In this document: piece after piece, positions 17,710 through 26,305 of the stretch
How the letters are laid out: each line of letters opens with the position of its first letter
How positions within the stretch are numbered: the first letter of the stretch is position 1
Assembly: GCA_032358255.1 (NCBI GenBank)
Contig: JAULBX010025829.1
Coordinates: 62,001-126,000, forward strand
Direction: 5' to 3'
Length of the DNA: 64,000 nt
Source of the DNA: Heterotrichella gracilis
Taxonomy: Eukaryota > Sar > Xanthophyceae > Tribonematales > Xanthonemataceae
Notes under the pieces: model-generated
Databases searched by the model: none
Told to the model about the DNA's origin: nothing
What the model saw: the letters and a program-made list of their open reading frames with translations, nothing else
Translations under genes and position numbers: made by a program

Positions 17710-18312
17710 ATGAAAAAATTATTTACAACTGCAGTAGCATCTTTTATTATGATGTCAGCTGCAACTGCACAAGTTAACTGGAAAGTTGATGCATCTCACT
17801 CTAAACTTGGTTTCTCTGTTACCCACATGATGGTTAGCGAAACTGAAGGTAAATTTAAAATTTACGAAGGAAAAGTTAGTTCTAAAACAGATATGGATTT
17901 TACAGATGCAAAAGTTGATTTTACTGCCGATGTAAACTCTATTAATACTGAAGATGACAAACGTGATGGCCACTTAAAAAGTGCAGATTTCTTTGATGCA
18001 GAGAAATTTCCGAAAATTACTTTTGTGAGTACCAGCATGAAACCAAATGCAAAATTGGGTAAAACTGCTTACACGTTAACCGGCGATCTTACAATGCACG
18101 GTGTTACTAAAAAAGTAACTTTTACAGCTATTGGCGCTTCTAAAGTTGTAAAAGATCCTTACGGAAATTTTAAAAATGGCTTCAAAGTTGTTGGTACCAT
18201 TAACCGTAAAGATTTTGGTCTTGCTTGGAATGCAGCATTAGAATCTGGTGGAGTTGCAGTTAGCGAAGACGTTAAAATTGACCTTAATATTGAATTAAAT
18301 AAAGAAAAATAA
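17710..18312 (+). CDS. YceI family protein, secreted
   Basis: The 200-residue protein starts with a signal peptide (MKKLFTTAVASFIMMSAATA) and continues with the YceI lipocalin-like barrel: WKVDASHSKLGFSVTHMMVSE, ADVNSINTEDDKRDGHLKS and KFPKITFVSTSM. The GDLTMHGVTKKVTF segment is also typical. YceI proteins bind long-chain isoprenoids or amphiphiles in the periplasm and are often stress-induced. A MarR regulator follows after 46 nt and a palindromic operator precedes the promoter, suggesting local control. The gene ends in an intrinsic terminator. Confidence 0.93.
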   Translation: MKKLFTTAVASFIMMSAATAQVNWKVDASHSKLGFSVTHMMVSETEGKFKIYEGKVSSKTDMDFTDAKVDFTADVNSINTEDDKRDGHLKSADFFDAEKFPKITFVSTSMKPNAKLGKTAYTLTGDLTMHGVTKKVTFTAIGASKVVKDPYGNFKNGFKVVGTINRKDFGLAWNAALESGGVAVSEDVKIDLNIELNKEK

Positions 18313-18325
18313 TTCCTTAAATTAG

Positions 18326-18355
18326 CCTCCGGGTCTCAATGATCCGGAGGTTTTT
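18326..18355 (+). terminator. Intrinsic terminator between yceI and marR
   Basis: Stem cctccgg (18326-18332) with ccggagg (18344-18350), an 11-nt loop, then five Ts. It ends 3 nt before the marR start codon, so marR must be reached by read-through or by a promoter hidden inside the hairpin. Confidence 0.85.
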
Positions 18356-18358
18356 ACA

Positions 18359-18811
18359 ATGCTGTTAGAAGACGAAATACAACAAAGTTCATTTAAATCG
18401 CCACAACAAAAACTTGCTGTAAACCTCTTATATACTACCAACTGGCTAAGCAACCACTACGAGAAATTCTTTAAAGGCCTAGACCTTACCACCCAACAAT
18501 ACAATGTTCTTCGCATTTTACGCGGCCAATACCCAAATCCTTGCTCTCTAAAATGTATCAAAGAGCGTATGCTTGATAAGATGAGTGATACTTCGCGCAT
18601 ACTTGACAAACTTGTTACAAAAGGTTACGCTATCCGCAATGAGTGCCCAAACGACCGACGGAGTGTAAATATTGTTATAACAGAATCAGGCCTTGCTTTA
18701 CTTAAAGAGCTTGATTTTATTGATGATGCAACCAAGGACATCTTTAAAAATTTAAGCATAGATCAGATTAAGATCCTCAACGAATTGCTGGATAATTTGC
18801 GGGGAAAATAA
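18359..18811 (+). CDS. MarR family transcriptional regulator
   Basis: The 150-residue protein is a winged-helix MarR homologue: a dimerisation helix, LDLTTQQYNVLRIL, the recognition region with MSDTSRILDKLVTKGYAIR, and the wing NDRRSVNIVITESG. Three cysteines (62, 66, 96) lie in or next to the DNA-binding domain, which could make it thiol-responsive (inference). It follows yceI, a common pairing in Bacteroidota. The likely target is the palindrome at 17650, making it an autoregulator of yceI-marR. Confidence 0.92.
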   Translation: MLLEDEIQQSSFKSPQQKLAVNLLYTTNWLSNHYEKFFKGLDLTTQQYNVLRILRGQYPNPCSLKCIKERMLDKMSDTSRILDKLVTKGYAIRNECPNDRRSVNIVITESGLALLKELDFIDDATKDIFKNLSIDQIKILNELLDNLRGK

Positions 18812-18930
18812 TCTCTTGCAAAGACCCAAAAAACTAAATATCCGCGCCTTTTTTAGGTGTTTTTTTCGCCCTTTGAGTAAACAACCACTTTTTAGCCCCC
18901 AACGGTAGATTCTATTTATTTAAAAACTCA

Positions 18931-18948
18931 TACTTTTAACAAAAAGTA
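18931..18948. promoter_or_regulatory. Inverted repeat just upstream of the T9SS protein at 18962
   Basis: Arms tactttt (18931-18937) and aaaagta (18942-18948) surround a 4-nt spacer, inside a wider ACTCA (18926-18930)/TGAGT (18957-18961) pair. It ends 2 nt before the -7 box. It may be an operator; the AT-rich arms could also be chance. Confidence 0.35.
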
Positions 18949-18950
18949 GT

Positions 18951-18958
18951 TATTTTTG
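18951..18958 (+). promoter_or_regulatory. -7 box TATTTTTG before the gene at 18962
   Basis: Exact TAnnTTTG match ending 3 nt before the ATG at 18962. Confidence 0.45.
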
Positions 18959-18961
18959 AGT

Positions 18962-21661
18962 ATGTTAAGACACCTCTTATTTTCTATCATTTTTCTTGCC
19001 TCTATTTCCACATTATATAGCCAGACCAATTCTAACTGTGCTAACCCTCAACCTTTTTGTACAGGGCAAACCATGCAGTTTCCTGCTGGTGTTAATGCCG
19101 GCAGTGCTCAAAACGGTCCAAACTACGGCTGTTTAGGTTCACAACCAAACCCAGCCTGGTTCTATTTTCAAATGGCTACAAGCGGTCCAATGTCAATATC
19201 AATGTCAGCCGCACAGGATATAGATTTTATTTGCTGGGGCCCTTTCCCTACGTTAAACGGTAACTGTGGTAATTTAACCGCCGGTAATACTGTTGATTGT
19301 AGTTATTCTGGATCTGCAACTGAAACCTGCGTAATAGCAAATGCCGTGGCAGGGCAATTTTACTTATTACTGATCACTAATTTCTCAAACTCAAATCAAC
19401 AAATAACTTTTAACCAAAGCAATTCAAATCAACCAGGTGCAGGGCAAACTAACTGTGGCGTGTTGTGCAGTATGACCGTTACAGGTACAAGTTCGTTATG
19501 TGCGGGCCAAACAGGCACCCTTGCGGTAACTACTGGTACTGGAATTGTAAGTGTAAACTGGACAGGCCCTAGCGGTTTTAACTCCCCTTCTGCTACTCCA
19601 AGTATCCCAAATATGACCGCCAGCGGAACTTATACCTGTATTGGAACAACTACAGGTACAAACCCTGCTACAAATACTTGCTCAGTAACAAAAAGTATTA
19701 CAGTAGTACAAAACCCAACAACAACGGCAATTAACAACGGACCTATATGTGCGGGAGCGACAGCTAACTTAACGGGGGGCGGCGCTACATCCTATACCTG
19801 GTCTGGACCCGGGGGTTTTATTTCAAACATTGCAGCACCTTCGGTGCCAAACGCACAACCTAATAATGCAGGTGTTTACACAGTGCTAGGTTCGTCTGGT
19901 GGATGTACATCTACGGCAACTACTACATTACAGGTAAATGCAAATCCTACCGTTACCGCTGCTAATTCGGGTAGCTATTGTGCCGGACAAAGTTTTAATT
20001 TATCTGCAAACGGCGCTGCTTCCTATACCTGGAGTGGCCCTAATGGTTATTCTTCTAATGTTCAAAATCCAAATTTTGCTAATATCACTCCAAATTTAAG
20101 TGGTACTTATAATTTAATTGGTGCAACCAGTGGCTGTACAGCAACTGCAAGTACCGCTTTAGTTGTAAATCCGTTGCCTAATATCGTTGCAGTAACGTCT
20201 GGTAATGTTTGTGAGAATTTTAGTCTTACATTAGGTGCTAGTGGTGCCGCATCCTTTGTTTGGACAGGCCCTAACGGTTTTGTTTCATTTCAACAAAATC
20301 CGGTAATAGGTTCAGCAATTATGGCCAACAATGGTATTTATACCGTAACAGGAACCGATCTTAACGGATGCGTAAACACTGCAACCGTTGCACAGGTAAT
20401 TTTTGCAAAACCGGTAATTACCGTTGCCGGCTCAAACGCTTGTATTGATGAACAGTTATTGCCAACTGCTTCTGGTGGTTCAACCTACCAATGGTCAGGC
20501 CCTAATGGGTTCTCATCTACCGTTCAAAATCCAGTAATAAGTAATGTAGCACCCGCAAATGCTGGTGCGTACAATGTAACAGTAACTTCTGCTGCAGGTT
20601 GTGTTTCAAATGGCACGGTATTTTGTAATGTTTATCCAAAACCTAATGTAAGCTTTACAGGCAATACCGAAGCTTGTTATGGTACTCCTTTCGCTTTCAC
20701 AGCCAACGGTGCTATTAGTTATAAGTGGTTAGGAACCTTTGGTATCGCTCAATTAGGCCCGCAATTCTCTATCTCTTCTGTTTCTAATAGTTTACAAACA
20801 ACCTATACACTTGTTGGTGCTGATGGGCACGGATGCTTTAACTCTGTAGTAATTACTCCAATTGTTTTAGGTTTACCTTACGGTACAATTTCTCCTGCAA
20901 AAGATGGCGGCTGCGTTCCGTTTTGTACGTCCTTCACATTTCAAAAAGGATCTCCAATTATTACAAATGTAAACTGGACCTTTGATAACGGTAATACATT
21001 TATTGATTCGTCAAAAGTAACACAGTGCTTTACTACCGCAGGCATACATACTGTAAATATTTCTTTAATTGATTCTAAAGGTTGTAAAGGTAAATCAACG
21101 GCGACTGTGGAAGGTTATCCTATTCCACATGCAGAATTCTCTTATACACCCGATGCTCCAAACGAAAATGATAACATTGTTACATTTATTGATGAGAGCA
21201 CTAATGCTACAGTTACAGATTGGTATTGGGATTTTTACAGTAACGGAAAAGACACTTCCAGTAAAAATAATCCTACTTATTCTTTTCCCGAGATCGGAAA
21301 TTATTTTGTGTACTTAAAAGTAATCAGCAATCATGGTTGTATGGATAGCACCGTTAAAAAATTAACTGTTGTTGAAGATGTTACTTTCTTTATTCCAAAC
21401 TCTTTTACACCAAATGGTGATGGTAATAACGAGATCTTTATACCAAAAGCAGTAGGTGTTAAAAAATATAGAATGGATATTTTTGACCGTTGGGGACAAT
21501 TAGTTTATACATCAACTGATATTACACAAGGTTGGGATGGAAAATCTAAAAAAGGTGGCGATATTTTACCACAGGATGTTTATGTGTATAAAATAAGCGT
21601 TAGCAATAACAACAGCGCTAAACCAAAAACCTATACAGGACACGTTACTTTAATGAAATAG
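18962..21661 (+). CDS. T9SS type B secreted protein with Ig-like repeat array and PKD domains
   Basis: The 899-residue protein has a signal peptide (MLRHLLFSIIFLASISTLYS), an N-terminal jelly-roll-like domain of about 170 residues, then at least five Ig-like repeats of about 80 residues. Each repeat holds a variant of YTWSGPNGFSSNVQNP and ends in a Cys-containing strand. Two PKD-like domains (FTFQKGSPI..., FSYTPDAPNENDN...) follow. The end is a gliding-motility C-terminal domain (IPNSFTPNGDGNNE, FDRWGQLVY, GWDGKSKKGG), the type B signal for T9SS export. It is probably a surface adhesin or filament-like protein. The upstream ttg in frame is not needed. Confidence 0.92.
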   Translation: MLRHLLFSIIFLASISTLYSQTNSNCANPQPFCTGQTMQFPAGVNAGSAQNGPNYGCLGSQPNPAWFYFQMATSGPMSISMSAAQDIDFICWGPFPTLNGNCGNLTAGNTVDCSYSGSATETCVIANAVAGQFYLLLITNFSNSNQQITFNQSNSNQPGAGQTNCGVLCSMTVTGTSSLCAGQTGTLAVTTGTGIVSVNWTGPSGFNSPSATPSIPNMTASGTYTCIGTTTGTNPATNTCSVTKSITVVQNPTTTAINNGPICAGATANLTGGGATSYTWSGPGGFISNIAAPSVPNAQPNNAGVYTVLGSSGGCTSTATTTLQVNANPTVTAANSGSYCAGQSFNLSANGAASYTWSGPNGYSSNVQNPNFANITPNLSGTYNLIGATSGCTATASTALVVNPLPNIVAVTSGNVCENFSLTLGASGAASFVWTGPNGFVSFQQNPVIGSAIMANNGIYTVTGTDLNGCVNTATVAQVIFAKPVITVAGSNACIDEQLLPTASGGSTYQWSGPNGFSSTVQNPVISNVAPANAGAYNVTVTSAAGCVSNGTVFCNVYPKPNVSFTGNTEACYGTPFAFTANGAISYKWLGTFGIAQLGPQFSISSVSNSLQTTYTLVGADGHGCFNSVVITPIVLGLPYGTISPAKDGGCVPFCTSFTFQKGSPIITNVNWTFDNGNTFIDSSKVTQCFTTAGIHTVNISLIDSKGCKGKSTATVEGYPIPHAEFSYTPDAPNENDNIVTFIDESTNATVTDWYWDFYSNGKDTSSKNNPTYSFPEIGNYFVYLKVISNHGCMDSTVKKLTVVEDVTFFIPNSFTPNGDGNNEIFIPKAVGVKKYRMDIFDRWGQLVYTSTDITQGWDGKSKKGGDILPQDVYVYKISVSNNNSAKPKTYTGHVTLMK

Positions 21662-21684
21662 GCCAAATAGTTTTAAATTATTAC

Positions 21685-21692
21685 TATTTTTG
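21685..21692 (+). promoter_or_regulatory. -7 box TATTTTTG before the gene at 21699
   Basis: Exact TAnnTTTG match ending 6 nt before the ATG at 21699. It would drive the glycan-related gene run to 26294. Confidence 0.45.
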
Positions 21693-21698
21693 AGGTCT

Positions 21699-23381
21699 AT
21701 GAGTAAGGATAAAAAAGTAGCAATACCTTTAATTAAAAATCCAAAAACTGTTTACGAAAAGTTTGAGAATTGGGCTGCTAAGAACGACACCAAAATTTTC
21801 TATACTTTAACTGCTCTGTGTCTTCTGTTGTCTTTCATTTCTTTTAACGCACGTATTAGCGAAGCGCATGACGACGCCCTTTATTTAGAAGGTGGCTGGC
21901 GTTATGTGAATGAGTTTCCTACTTATTTTTATACTCAAAATGCGCCATTATATCCTATGTTTTTGGGTTTATTGGTAAAGATCTTTGGCTTTAAGCTTAT
22001 CCTATTTAAATTATTCTCAGTTCTGTTCACCGTGCTTGGTTTTGTTCTTTTTTACAAAGCTTTAAAAGGACGCATTCCAGCTATTGTTTTTATTCCTGTG
22101 GCCATTTTCCAGGCGGCAAACCATTTAATTATTTATTACGCCAGCATGACCTTTACCGAAGCCTTTTATTTTTTCTTACAAGGCATGTTCTTTTTTTATG
22201 CGGTAAAAATCATTGATGCAATAAAGAAAGATGGGGTTCAATTAAAGCCTCAATTAAAATTATGGTTACTTTTTGGTTTGAGCATGTTCTTAATAAGTAC
22301 TTGCAAAAGCTCCGCTATTGTGGTTGTGCCGGCAGTATTGTTATTTTTTGCATTTGAAAAGAATTGGAAAGCAGCAGGTTTTTCTTTAGCTAGCTTCCTT
22401 GTTTTCAAAGTTATTTATGAAGTATTAGTTAGAAGTATTTGGACAGCACAGAATCAATTCTCAGGACAAAGCAAGATCCTCTTGCAAAAAGATCCATACA
22501 ACAAAGCTTTGGGAGACGAAGATTTTGGTGGTTTCATCCAACGTTTTATTGATAATTGTGATCTTGGTTTAAGCAAACGTTTTTATCAGTTGCTTGGCTG
22601 GCGAGATGAGAACAATACAGAAGTGTATGGATTTTTAACCCTTGTAACTGTTGGAATTATTATCATTGGTTTCTGGCAATTATTTAAACACAAAAATAAA
22701 GTGATGTTGTTATTTGCTTTATTTACAGGTGCGCAAATAATCCTTTCTTATTTCATTCTTCAAACAAGATGGGATCAGCCACGTATTACTTTAATATGCA
22801 TGCCTGTGCTGCTTATTTTAATTTTATACGCTTTTTATGCTTTTACCAATAAACCGGGCAGCATCGGCCAAATGGTATATATTTTTCTTGCGGTAATGAT
22901 GATGGGCTCTGTTTGCATCTCCTCTTTTAAAAGAGGATTTAAAAATATCCCAATTGTACAAAAGAATTTAAAAGGCGATAAATATTACGGCTATACACCT
23001 GATTGGCAAAATTTTTTAAAGGCCAGCGAATGGTGCGCCGATAGCTTAAGTAAAGAATCGTTGGTAGCAAGTCGTAAAGCACCGATGAGTTTTGTTTATG
23101 GTAAAGGAAAAAAATTCTTCCCAATTTATTCGGTTATTAAAAAAGATAGTTTAACAGAACAATCAAACCCGGATAGCGCATTAGCTTTTTTCCGCGAGAA
23201 AAAAGTAACACATGTTATTTTAGCAAGCCTGCGTCTAGATCCTAACAATGCAAGTGCGGGTTTTATAAACACTGTACATAATATCTTTGCGCCTATTGGA
23301 CAAAAATATCCCGAAAAATTAAAATTGGTGCATACCGAAGGGGCTTTTGAGCAAGCTTATATTTACGAGATAAAATATTAA
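21699..23381 (+). CDS. Membrane glycosyltransferase-like protein (GT-C/ArnT-PMT type)
   Basis: The 560-residue protein has a cytoplasmic N-terminus, about ten hydrophobic helices and a soluble C-terminal domain of about 130 residues. An acidic pair early in the first periplasmic loop (EAHDDALYLEGGWRY) matches the catalytic DD/DE position of GT-C enzymes that use polyprenyl-phosphate sugars. I chose the ATG at 21699 (MSKDKKVAIPL). It is followed after 2 nt by an FkbM methyltransferase. The likely role is transfer of a sugar from a lipid carrier to an envelope glycan or protein; the acceptor is unknown. Confidence 0.8.
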   Translation: MSKDKKVAIPLIKNPKTVYEKFENWAAKNDTKIFYTLTALCLLLSFISFNARISEAHDDALYLEGGWRYVNEFPTYFYTQNAPLYPMFLGLLVKIFGFKLILFKLFSVLFTVLGFVLFYKALKGRIPAIVFIPVAIFQAANHLIIYYASMTFTEAFYFFLQGMFFFYAVKIIDAIKKDGVQLKPQLKLWLLFGLSMFLISTCKSSAIVVVPAVLLFFAFEKNWKAAGFSLASFLVFKVIYEVLVRSIWTAQNQFSGQSKILLQKDPYNKALGDEDFGGFIQRFIDNCDLGLSKRFYQLLGWRDENNTEVYGFLTLVTVGIIIIGFWQLFKHKNKVMLLFALFTGAQIILSYFILQTRWDQPRITLICMPVLLILILYAFYAFTNKPGSIGQMVYIFLAVMMMGSVCISSFKRGFKNIPIVQKNLKGDKYYGYTPDWQNFLKASEWCADSLSKESLVASRKAPMSFVYGKGKKFFPIYSVIKKDSLTEQSNPDSALAFFREKKVTHVILASLRLDPNNASAGFINTVHNIFAPIGQKYPEKLKLVHTEGAFEQAYIYEIKY

Positions 23382-23383
23382 GG

Positions 23384-24127
23384 ATGTCTTTTAGCATAAA
23401 ACTTGGAAATTTTCTTTACAAAAATGCATTTGGTTTATACAAACCTATGTACAAACTATTTAAGAATAAACAAGATGCTTTTGAAATTGATCTTCTTAAA
23501 AAATACATTCAAAAAAATGATGTGGTGCTGGATATTGGCGCCAACATTGGCTTCTACGCTACCATACTTTCAGAGATAGTTGGAGAAAGCGGTGTTGTAC
23601 ATTGTTTTGAACCAGACACAAAGAACTTTGAGCACTTAAAAAAAACAACCACAAATTTTAAAAATATTAAAATAAATAATAAAGCAGTTGGACCAAGAAC
23701 TGAAAAATTAAAGATCTATACTTCTAAAAATTTAAATGTAGATCACAGAACTTATAAACCTGAAGAATACGATCAGGAAATTGAAATCGACGCCGTGAGT
23801 ATTGATGATCATTTATCATCTAACACAAAAGTAAATTTTATTAAAATGGATATACAGGGTTTTGAAATGCAAGCCATACAAGGCATGCAAAACATCCTGG
23901 AGAAAAATAAAGATGTAAAATTAATTTCCGAATTCTGGCCCTATGGTTTAAAAAAAGCGGGAAGTTCGGTTACAGATTATTTTAATTTTTTAGTAAGCAA
24001 TGGCTTCATTTGTTATTTACTGGAAGAGAATTCTTTATTAAAATTAACTTCCGAAAAAGTAAAGTCGTTAGAACCTTTGGGCGAAGAACACTATTTTAAT
24101 ATTTTTGCTAACCGAAATAATGTTTAA
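23384..24127 (+). CDS. FkbM family methyltransferase
   Basis: The 247-residue class I SAM methyltransferase shows the SAM-binding DIGANIGFYATIL motif (near residues 48-60) and the FkbM-type end of the fold with FIKMDIQGFEMQAIQGM. FkbM enzymes O-methylate sugars or polyketides. Its neighbours are glycosyltransferases and two more methyltransferase domains, so a glycan methyl group is the likely product. The 3' end overlaps the next gene by 8 nt. Confidence 0.9.
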   Translation: MSFSIKLGNFLYKNAFGLYKPMYKLFKNKQDAFEIDLLKKYIQKNDVVLDIGANIGFYATILSEIVGESGVVHCFEPDTKNFEHLKKTTTNFKNIKINNKAVGPRTEKLKIYTSKNLNVDHRTYKPEEYDQEIEIDAVSIDDHLSSNTKVNFIKMDIQGFEMQAIQGMQNILEKNKDVKLISEFWPYGLKKAGSSVTDYFNFLVSNGFICYLLEENSLLKLTSEKVKSLEPLGEEHYFNIFANRNNV

Positions 24128-24872
24128 AAAGTACACTATACCTTTTGATCTTGATGACCCTAAAGCAACTTTAGCGCACAGGGATATTATTTTGCAAAAG
24201 CCCTTTTTAAAACAATTGTATAACGATTGGTACGAAGTTTTTATTAAGAAGTCAAAAGAAATTAAAAATGGTAAATACCTCGAGATAGGCTCTGGTGGCG
24301 GATTTTTAAAGGAAGTATTCCCTGAAGTAATTACCAGCGATATTTTAGCCTTGCCAAATGTGGATATGGTTTTTAGTGCCGAAGAAATGCCCTTTAAAGA
24401 AAACGAACTGGCCAGTATCGTGATGTTGAATGTTTTTCATCACATTCCAAAACCACATTTATTTTTAAAAGAAGCGCAACGTACTTTGGTTAAAGGTGGT
24501 AAGATCATAATGACGGAACCTGCCAATAGTGCCCTTGGAAGATTCATTTACAAACGTTTTCATCACGAACCTTTTGATGAGAACGGGCAAAGGGAAATTA
24601 AAGCCGGTAATCCTCTTTCAAACAGTAACCAAGCTTTACCACATATTTATTTTGAACGCGATCTTGATATTTTCAAAAAAGATTTTCCGCAATTAAAGAT
24701 AAATTCAATAAGATACCATTCGCCGTTTTCATATATAATTAGTGGTGGCGTTTCAAGAAGTGCAATGCTTCCGTTTTTTATGTATAATTTCGTAAAAGCA
24801 ATGGAATGGTTATTTTCGCCATTATCTAAACAATTTGGTTTATTTTGTACTATAGAAGTTGAAAAAATATAA
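24120..24872 (+). CDS. Class I SAM-dependent methyltransferase
   Basis: From the ATG at 24120 (MFKKYTIPFDLDDP) the 250-residue protein has KYLEIGSGGGFLKEVFP as the SAM site and a later VMLNVFHHIPKPHLFLKE, which is typical of UbiE/Methyltransf_11 members. A C-terminal extension of about 90 residues after the fold is hydrophobic in places. Substrate unknown; the operon context suggests a glycan or lipid-linked intermediate. The next gene starts immediately after its stop codon. Confidence 0.87.
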   Translation: MFKKYTIPFDLDDPKATLAHRDIILQKPFLKQLYNDWYEVFIKKSKEIKNGKYLEIGSGGGFLKEVFPEVITSDILALPNVDMVFSAEEMPFKENELASIVMLNVFHHIPKPHLFLKEAQRTLVKGGKIIMTEPANSALGRFIYKRFHHEPFDENGQREIKAGNPLSNSNQALPHIYFERDLDIFKKDFPQLKINSIRYHSPFSYIISGGVSRSAMLPFFMYNFVKAMEWLFSPLSKQFGLFCTIEVEKI

Positions 24873-26294
24873 GTGGAAGGAACAAGACTAACATATTTTA
24901 ATAATCTGGCTAAGAAACGTCGTAAACGTACTTTTGGCGCATACTATTGGAACGAAATTAGCAATTATGCCAACTATTTTTCGCATGAAGACAGCTCTGT
25001 ATTAGAGGTGGGCTGTGGAACAGGTGATCTTTTGGCGAAAATTGCTGGTTCAAAAAAAGTGGGAATTGATTTTAGTGACGAATACATTGCCTGGGCAAAA
25101 GAAAAACACGCCGGTAAGAATATTGATTTTTTGGTAATGGATGCTAATAACATTCAGTTAGACCAAACCTTCGATCTGATTGTTATAAGCAATTTAATTG
25201 GTTTTGTAGATGATATTCAAAATGTATTTGAGCAGGTAAAAAAATGTTGTCACCCAAACACCAAAGTAATTGTTCAGTTCTACAATTCATTTTGGGAACC
25301 GCTTATTAAATTCTCCGAATTAATTGGTTTAAAACAAAAAACGCCAACACAAAATTGGTTAAGTACGCGCGACATTAATAATTTATTGTTTATTTCAGGC
25401 TTTGATGTGTATCGTAACAGCAAGCGCTTGATCATCCCCTTCTTCTTCCCTATTCTATCGTTCATTTTTAACCGTTATTTAGCAAAGTTCCCCTTCTTCC
25501 GTTTTTTTACGTTAAACATTTATAGTTTTGCTAAACCTTTGCCAGAAAACAACGAAGAAAAATACGACACAAAATATTCTACCACAGTAGTCATTCCCGC
25601 ACGTAACGAAAGCGGAAATATTGAAAATGCAATTTTACGTTTACCAAAATTTGGTAAGCATATTGAAATTATTTTTATTGAAGGCAACAGTACCGACGAT
25701 ACCTGGCAAAAGATCCAGGAGATCCAGAAAAAATATGCTGGCACGCATGATATAAAAATCGGTCAGCAAAAAGGTAAAGGAAAAGGCGATGCTGTGCGCG
25801 AAGGATACAGTATTGCTACCGGAGATATATTAATGATCCTGGATGCCGACTTAACGGTACCACCTGAAGATCTTCCTAAATTTTATAATGCCATTGCCAG
25901 TAATAAAGGCGATTTTATAAATGGTACCCGCCTTGTTTACCCTATGGATAAAGAAGCCATGCGTTTCTTAAATTATTTGGGCAATCACTTTTTTAGCTGG
26001 GCATTTACCTGGTTGTTAGACCAGCGTTTTAAAGATACGTTGTGTGGTACTAAAGTTATGTTCCGTAAAGATTATATTAAGCTAATTAAGAATCGTAAAT
26101 ATTTCGGCGAGTTCGATCCATTCGGTGATTTTGATCTTTTATTTGGTGCGCACAAATTAAATTTAAAAATTGTTGAAGTACCTATTCGCTACAAAGAGCG
26201 TACTTATGGCGAGACAAATATCTCCCGTTTTAAACATGGTGTAATTTTATTACGCATGTGTGCTTTCGCGAGCAGAAAATGTAAGTTTATTTAG
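24873..26294 (+). CDS. Fused SAM methyltransferase and GT2 glycosyltransferase
   Basis: The 473-residue protein begins with GTG directly after the preceding TAA. Residues 1-185 form a methyltransferase (SVLEVGCGTGDLLAKI, IVISNLIGFVDDIQNV). Residues 225-473 form a GT-A domain: TTVVIPARNESGNIENA, then ILDADLTVPPEDLPKFY with the DAD motif, and TLCGTKVMFRKDY. That half resembles dolichyl/polyprenyl-phosphate sugar synthases. A hydrophobic linker (about 185-215) joins them. Both active-site sets look intact. The frame is continuous, so this is a true fusion, perhaps making a methylated lipid-linked sugar (inference). Confidence 0.88.
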   Translation: MEGTRLTYFNNLAKKRRKRTFGAYYWNEISNYANYFSHEDSSVLEVGCGTGDLLAKIAGSKKVGIDFSDEYIAWAKEKHAGKNIDFLVMDANNIQLDQTFDLIVISNLIGFVDDIQNVFEQVKKCCHPNTKVIVQFYNSFWEPLIKFSELIGLKQKTPTQNWLSTRDINNLLFISGFDVYRNSKRLIIPFFFPILSFIFNRYLAKFPFFRFFTLNIYSFAKPLPENNEEKYDTKYSTTVVIPARNESGNIENAILRLPKFGKHIEIIFIEGNSTDDTWQKIQEIQKKYAGTHDIKIGQQKGKGKGDAVREGYSIATGDILMILDADLTVPPEDLPKFYNAIASNKGDFINGTRLVYPMDKEAMRFLNYLGNHFFSWAFTWLLDQRFKDTLCGTKVMFRKDYIKLIKNRKYFGEFDPFGDFDLLFGAHKLNLKIVEVPIRYKERTYGETNISRFKHGVILLRMCAFASRKCKFI

Positions 26295-26305
26295 TTAGTT
26301 TTTGT

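Noticed and set aside
18962-21661. The repeated segments as a DNA satellite or CRISPR-like array.
   Set aside because: They are protein-level Ig-like repeats with diverged DNA, inside one reading frame.
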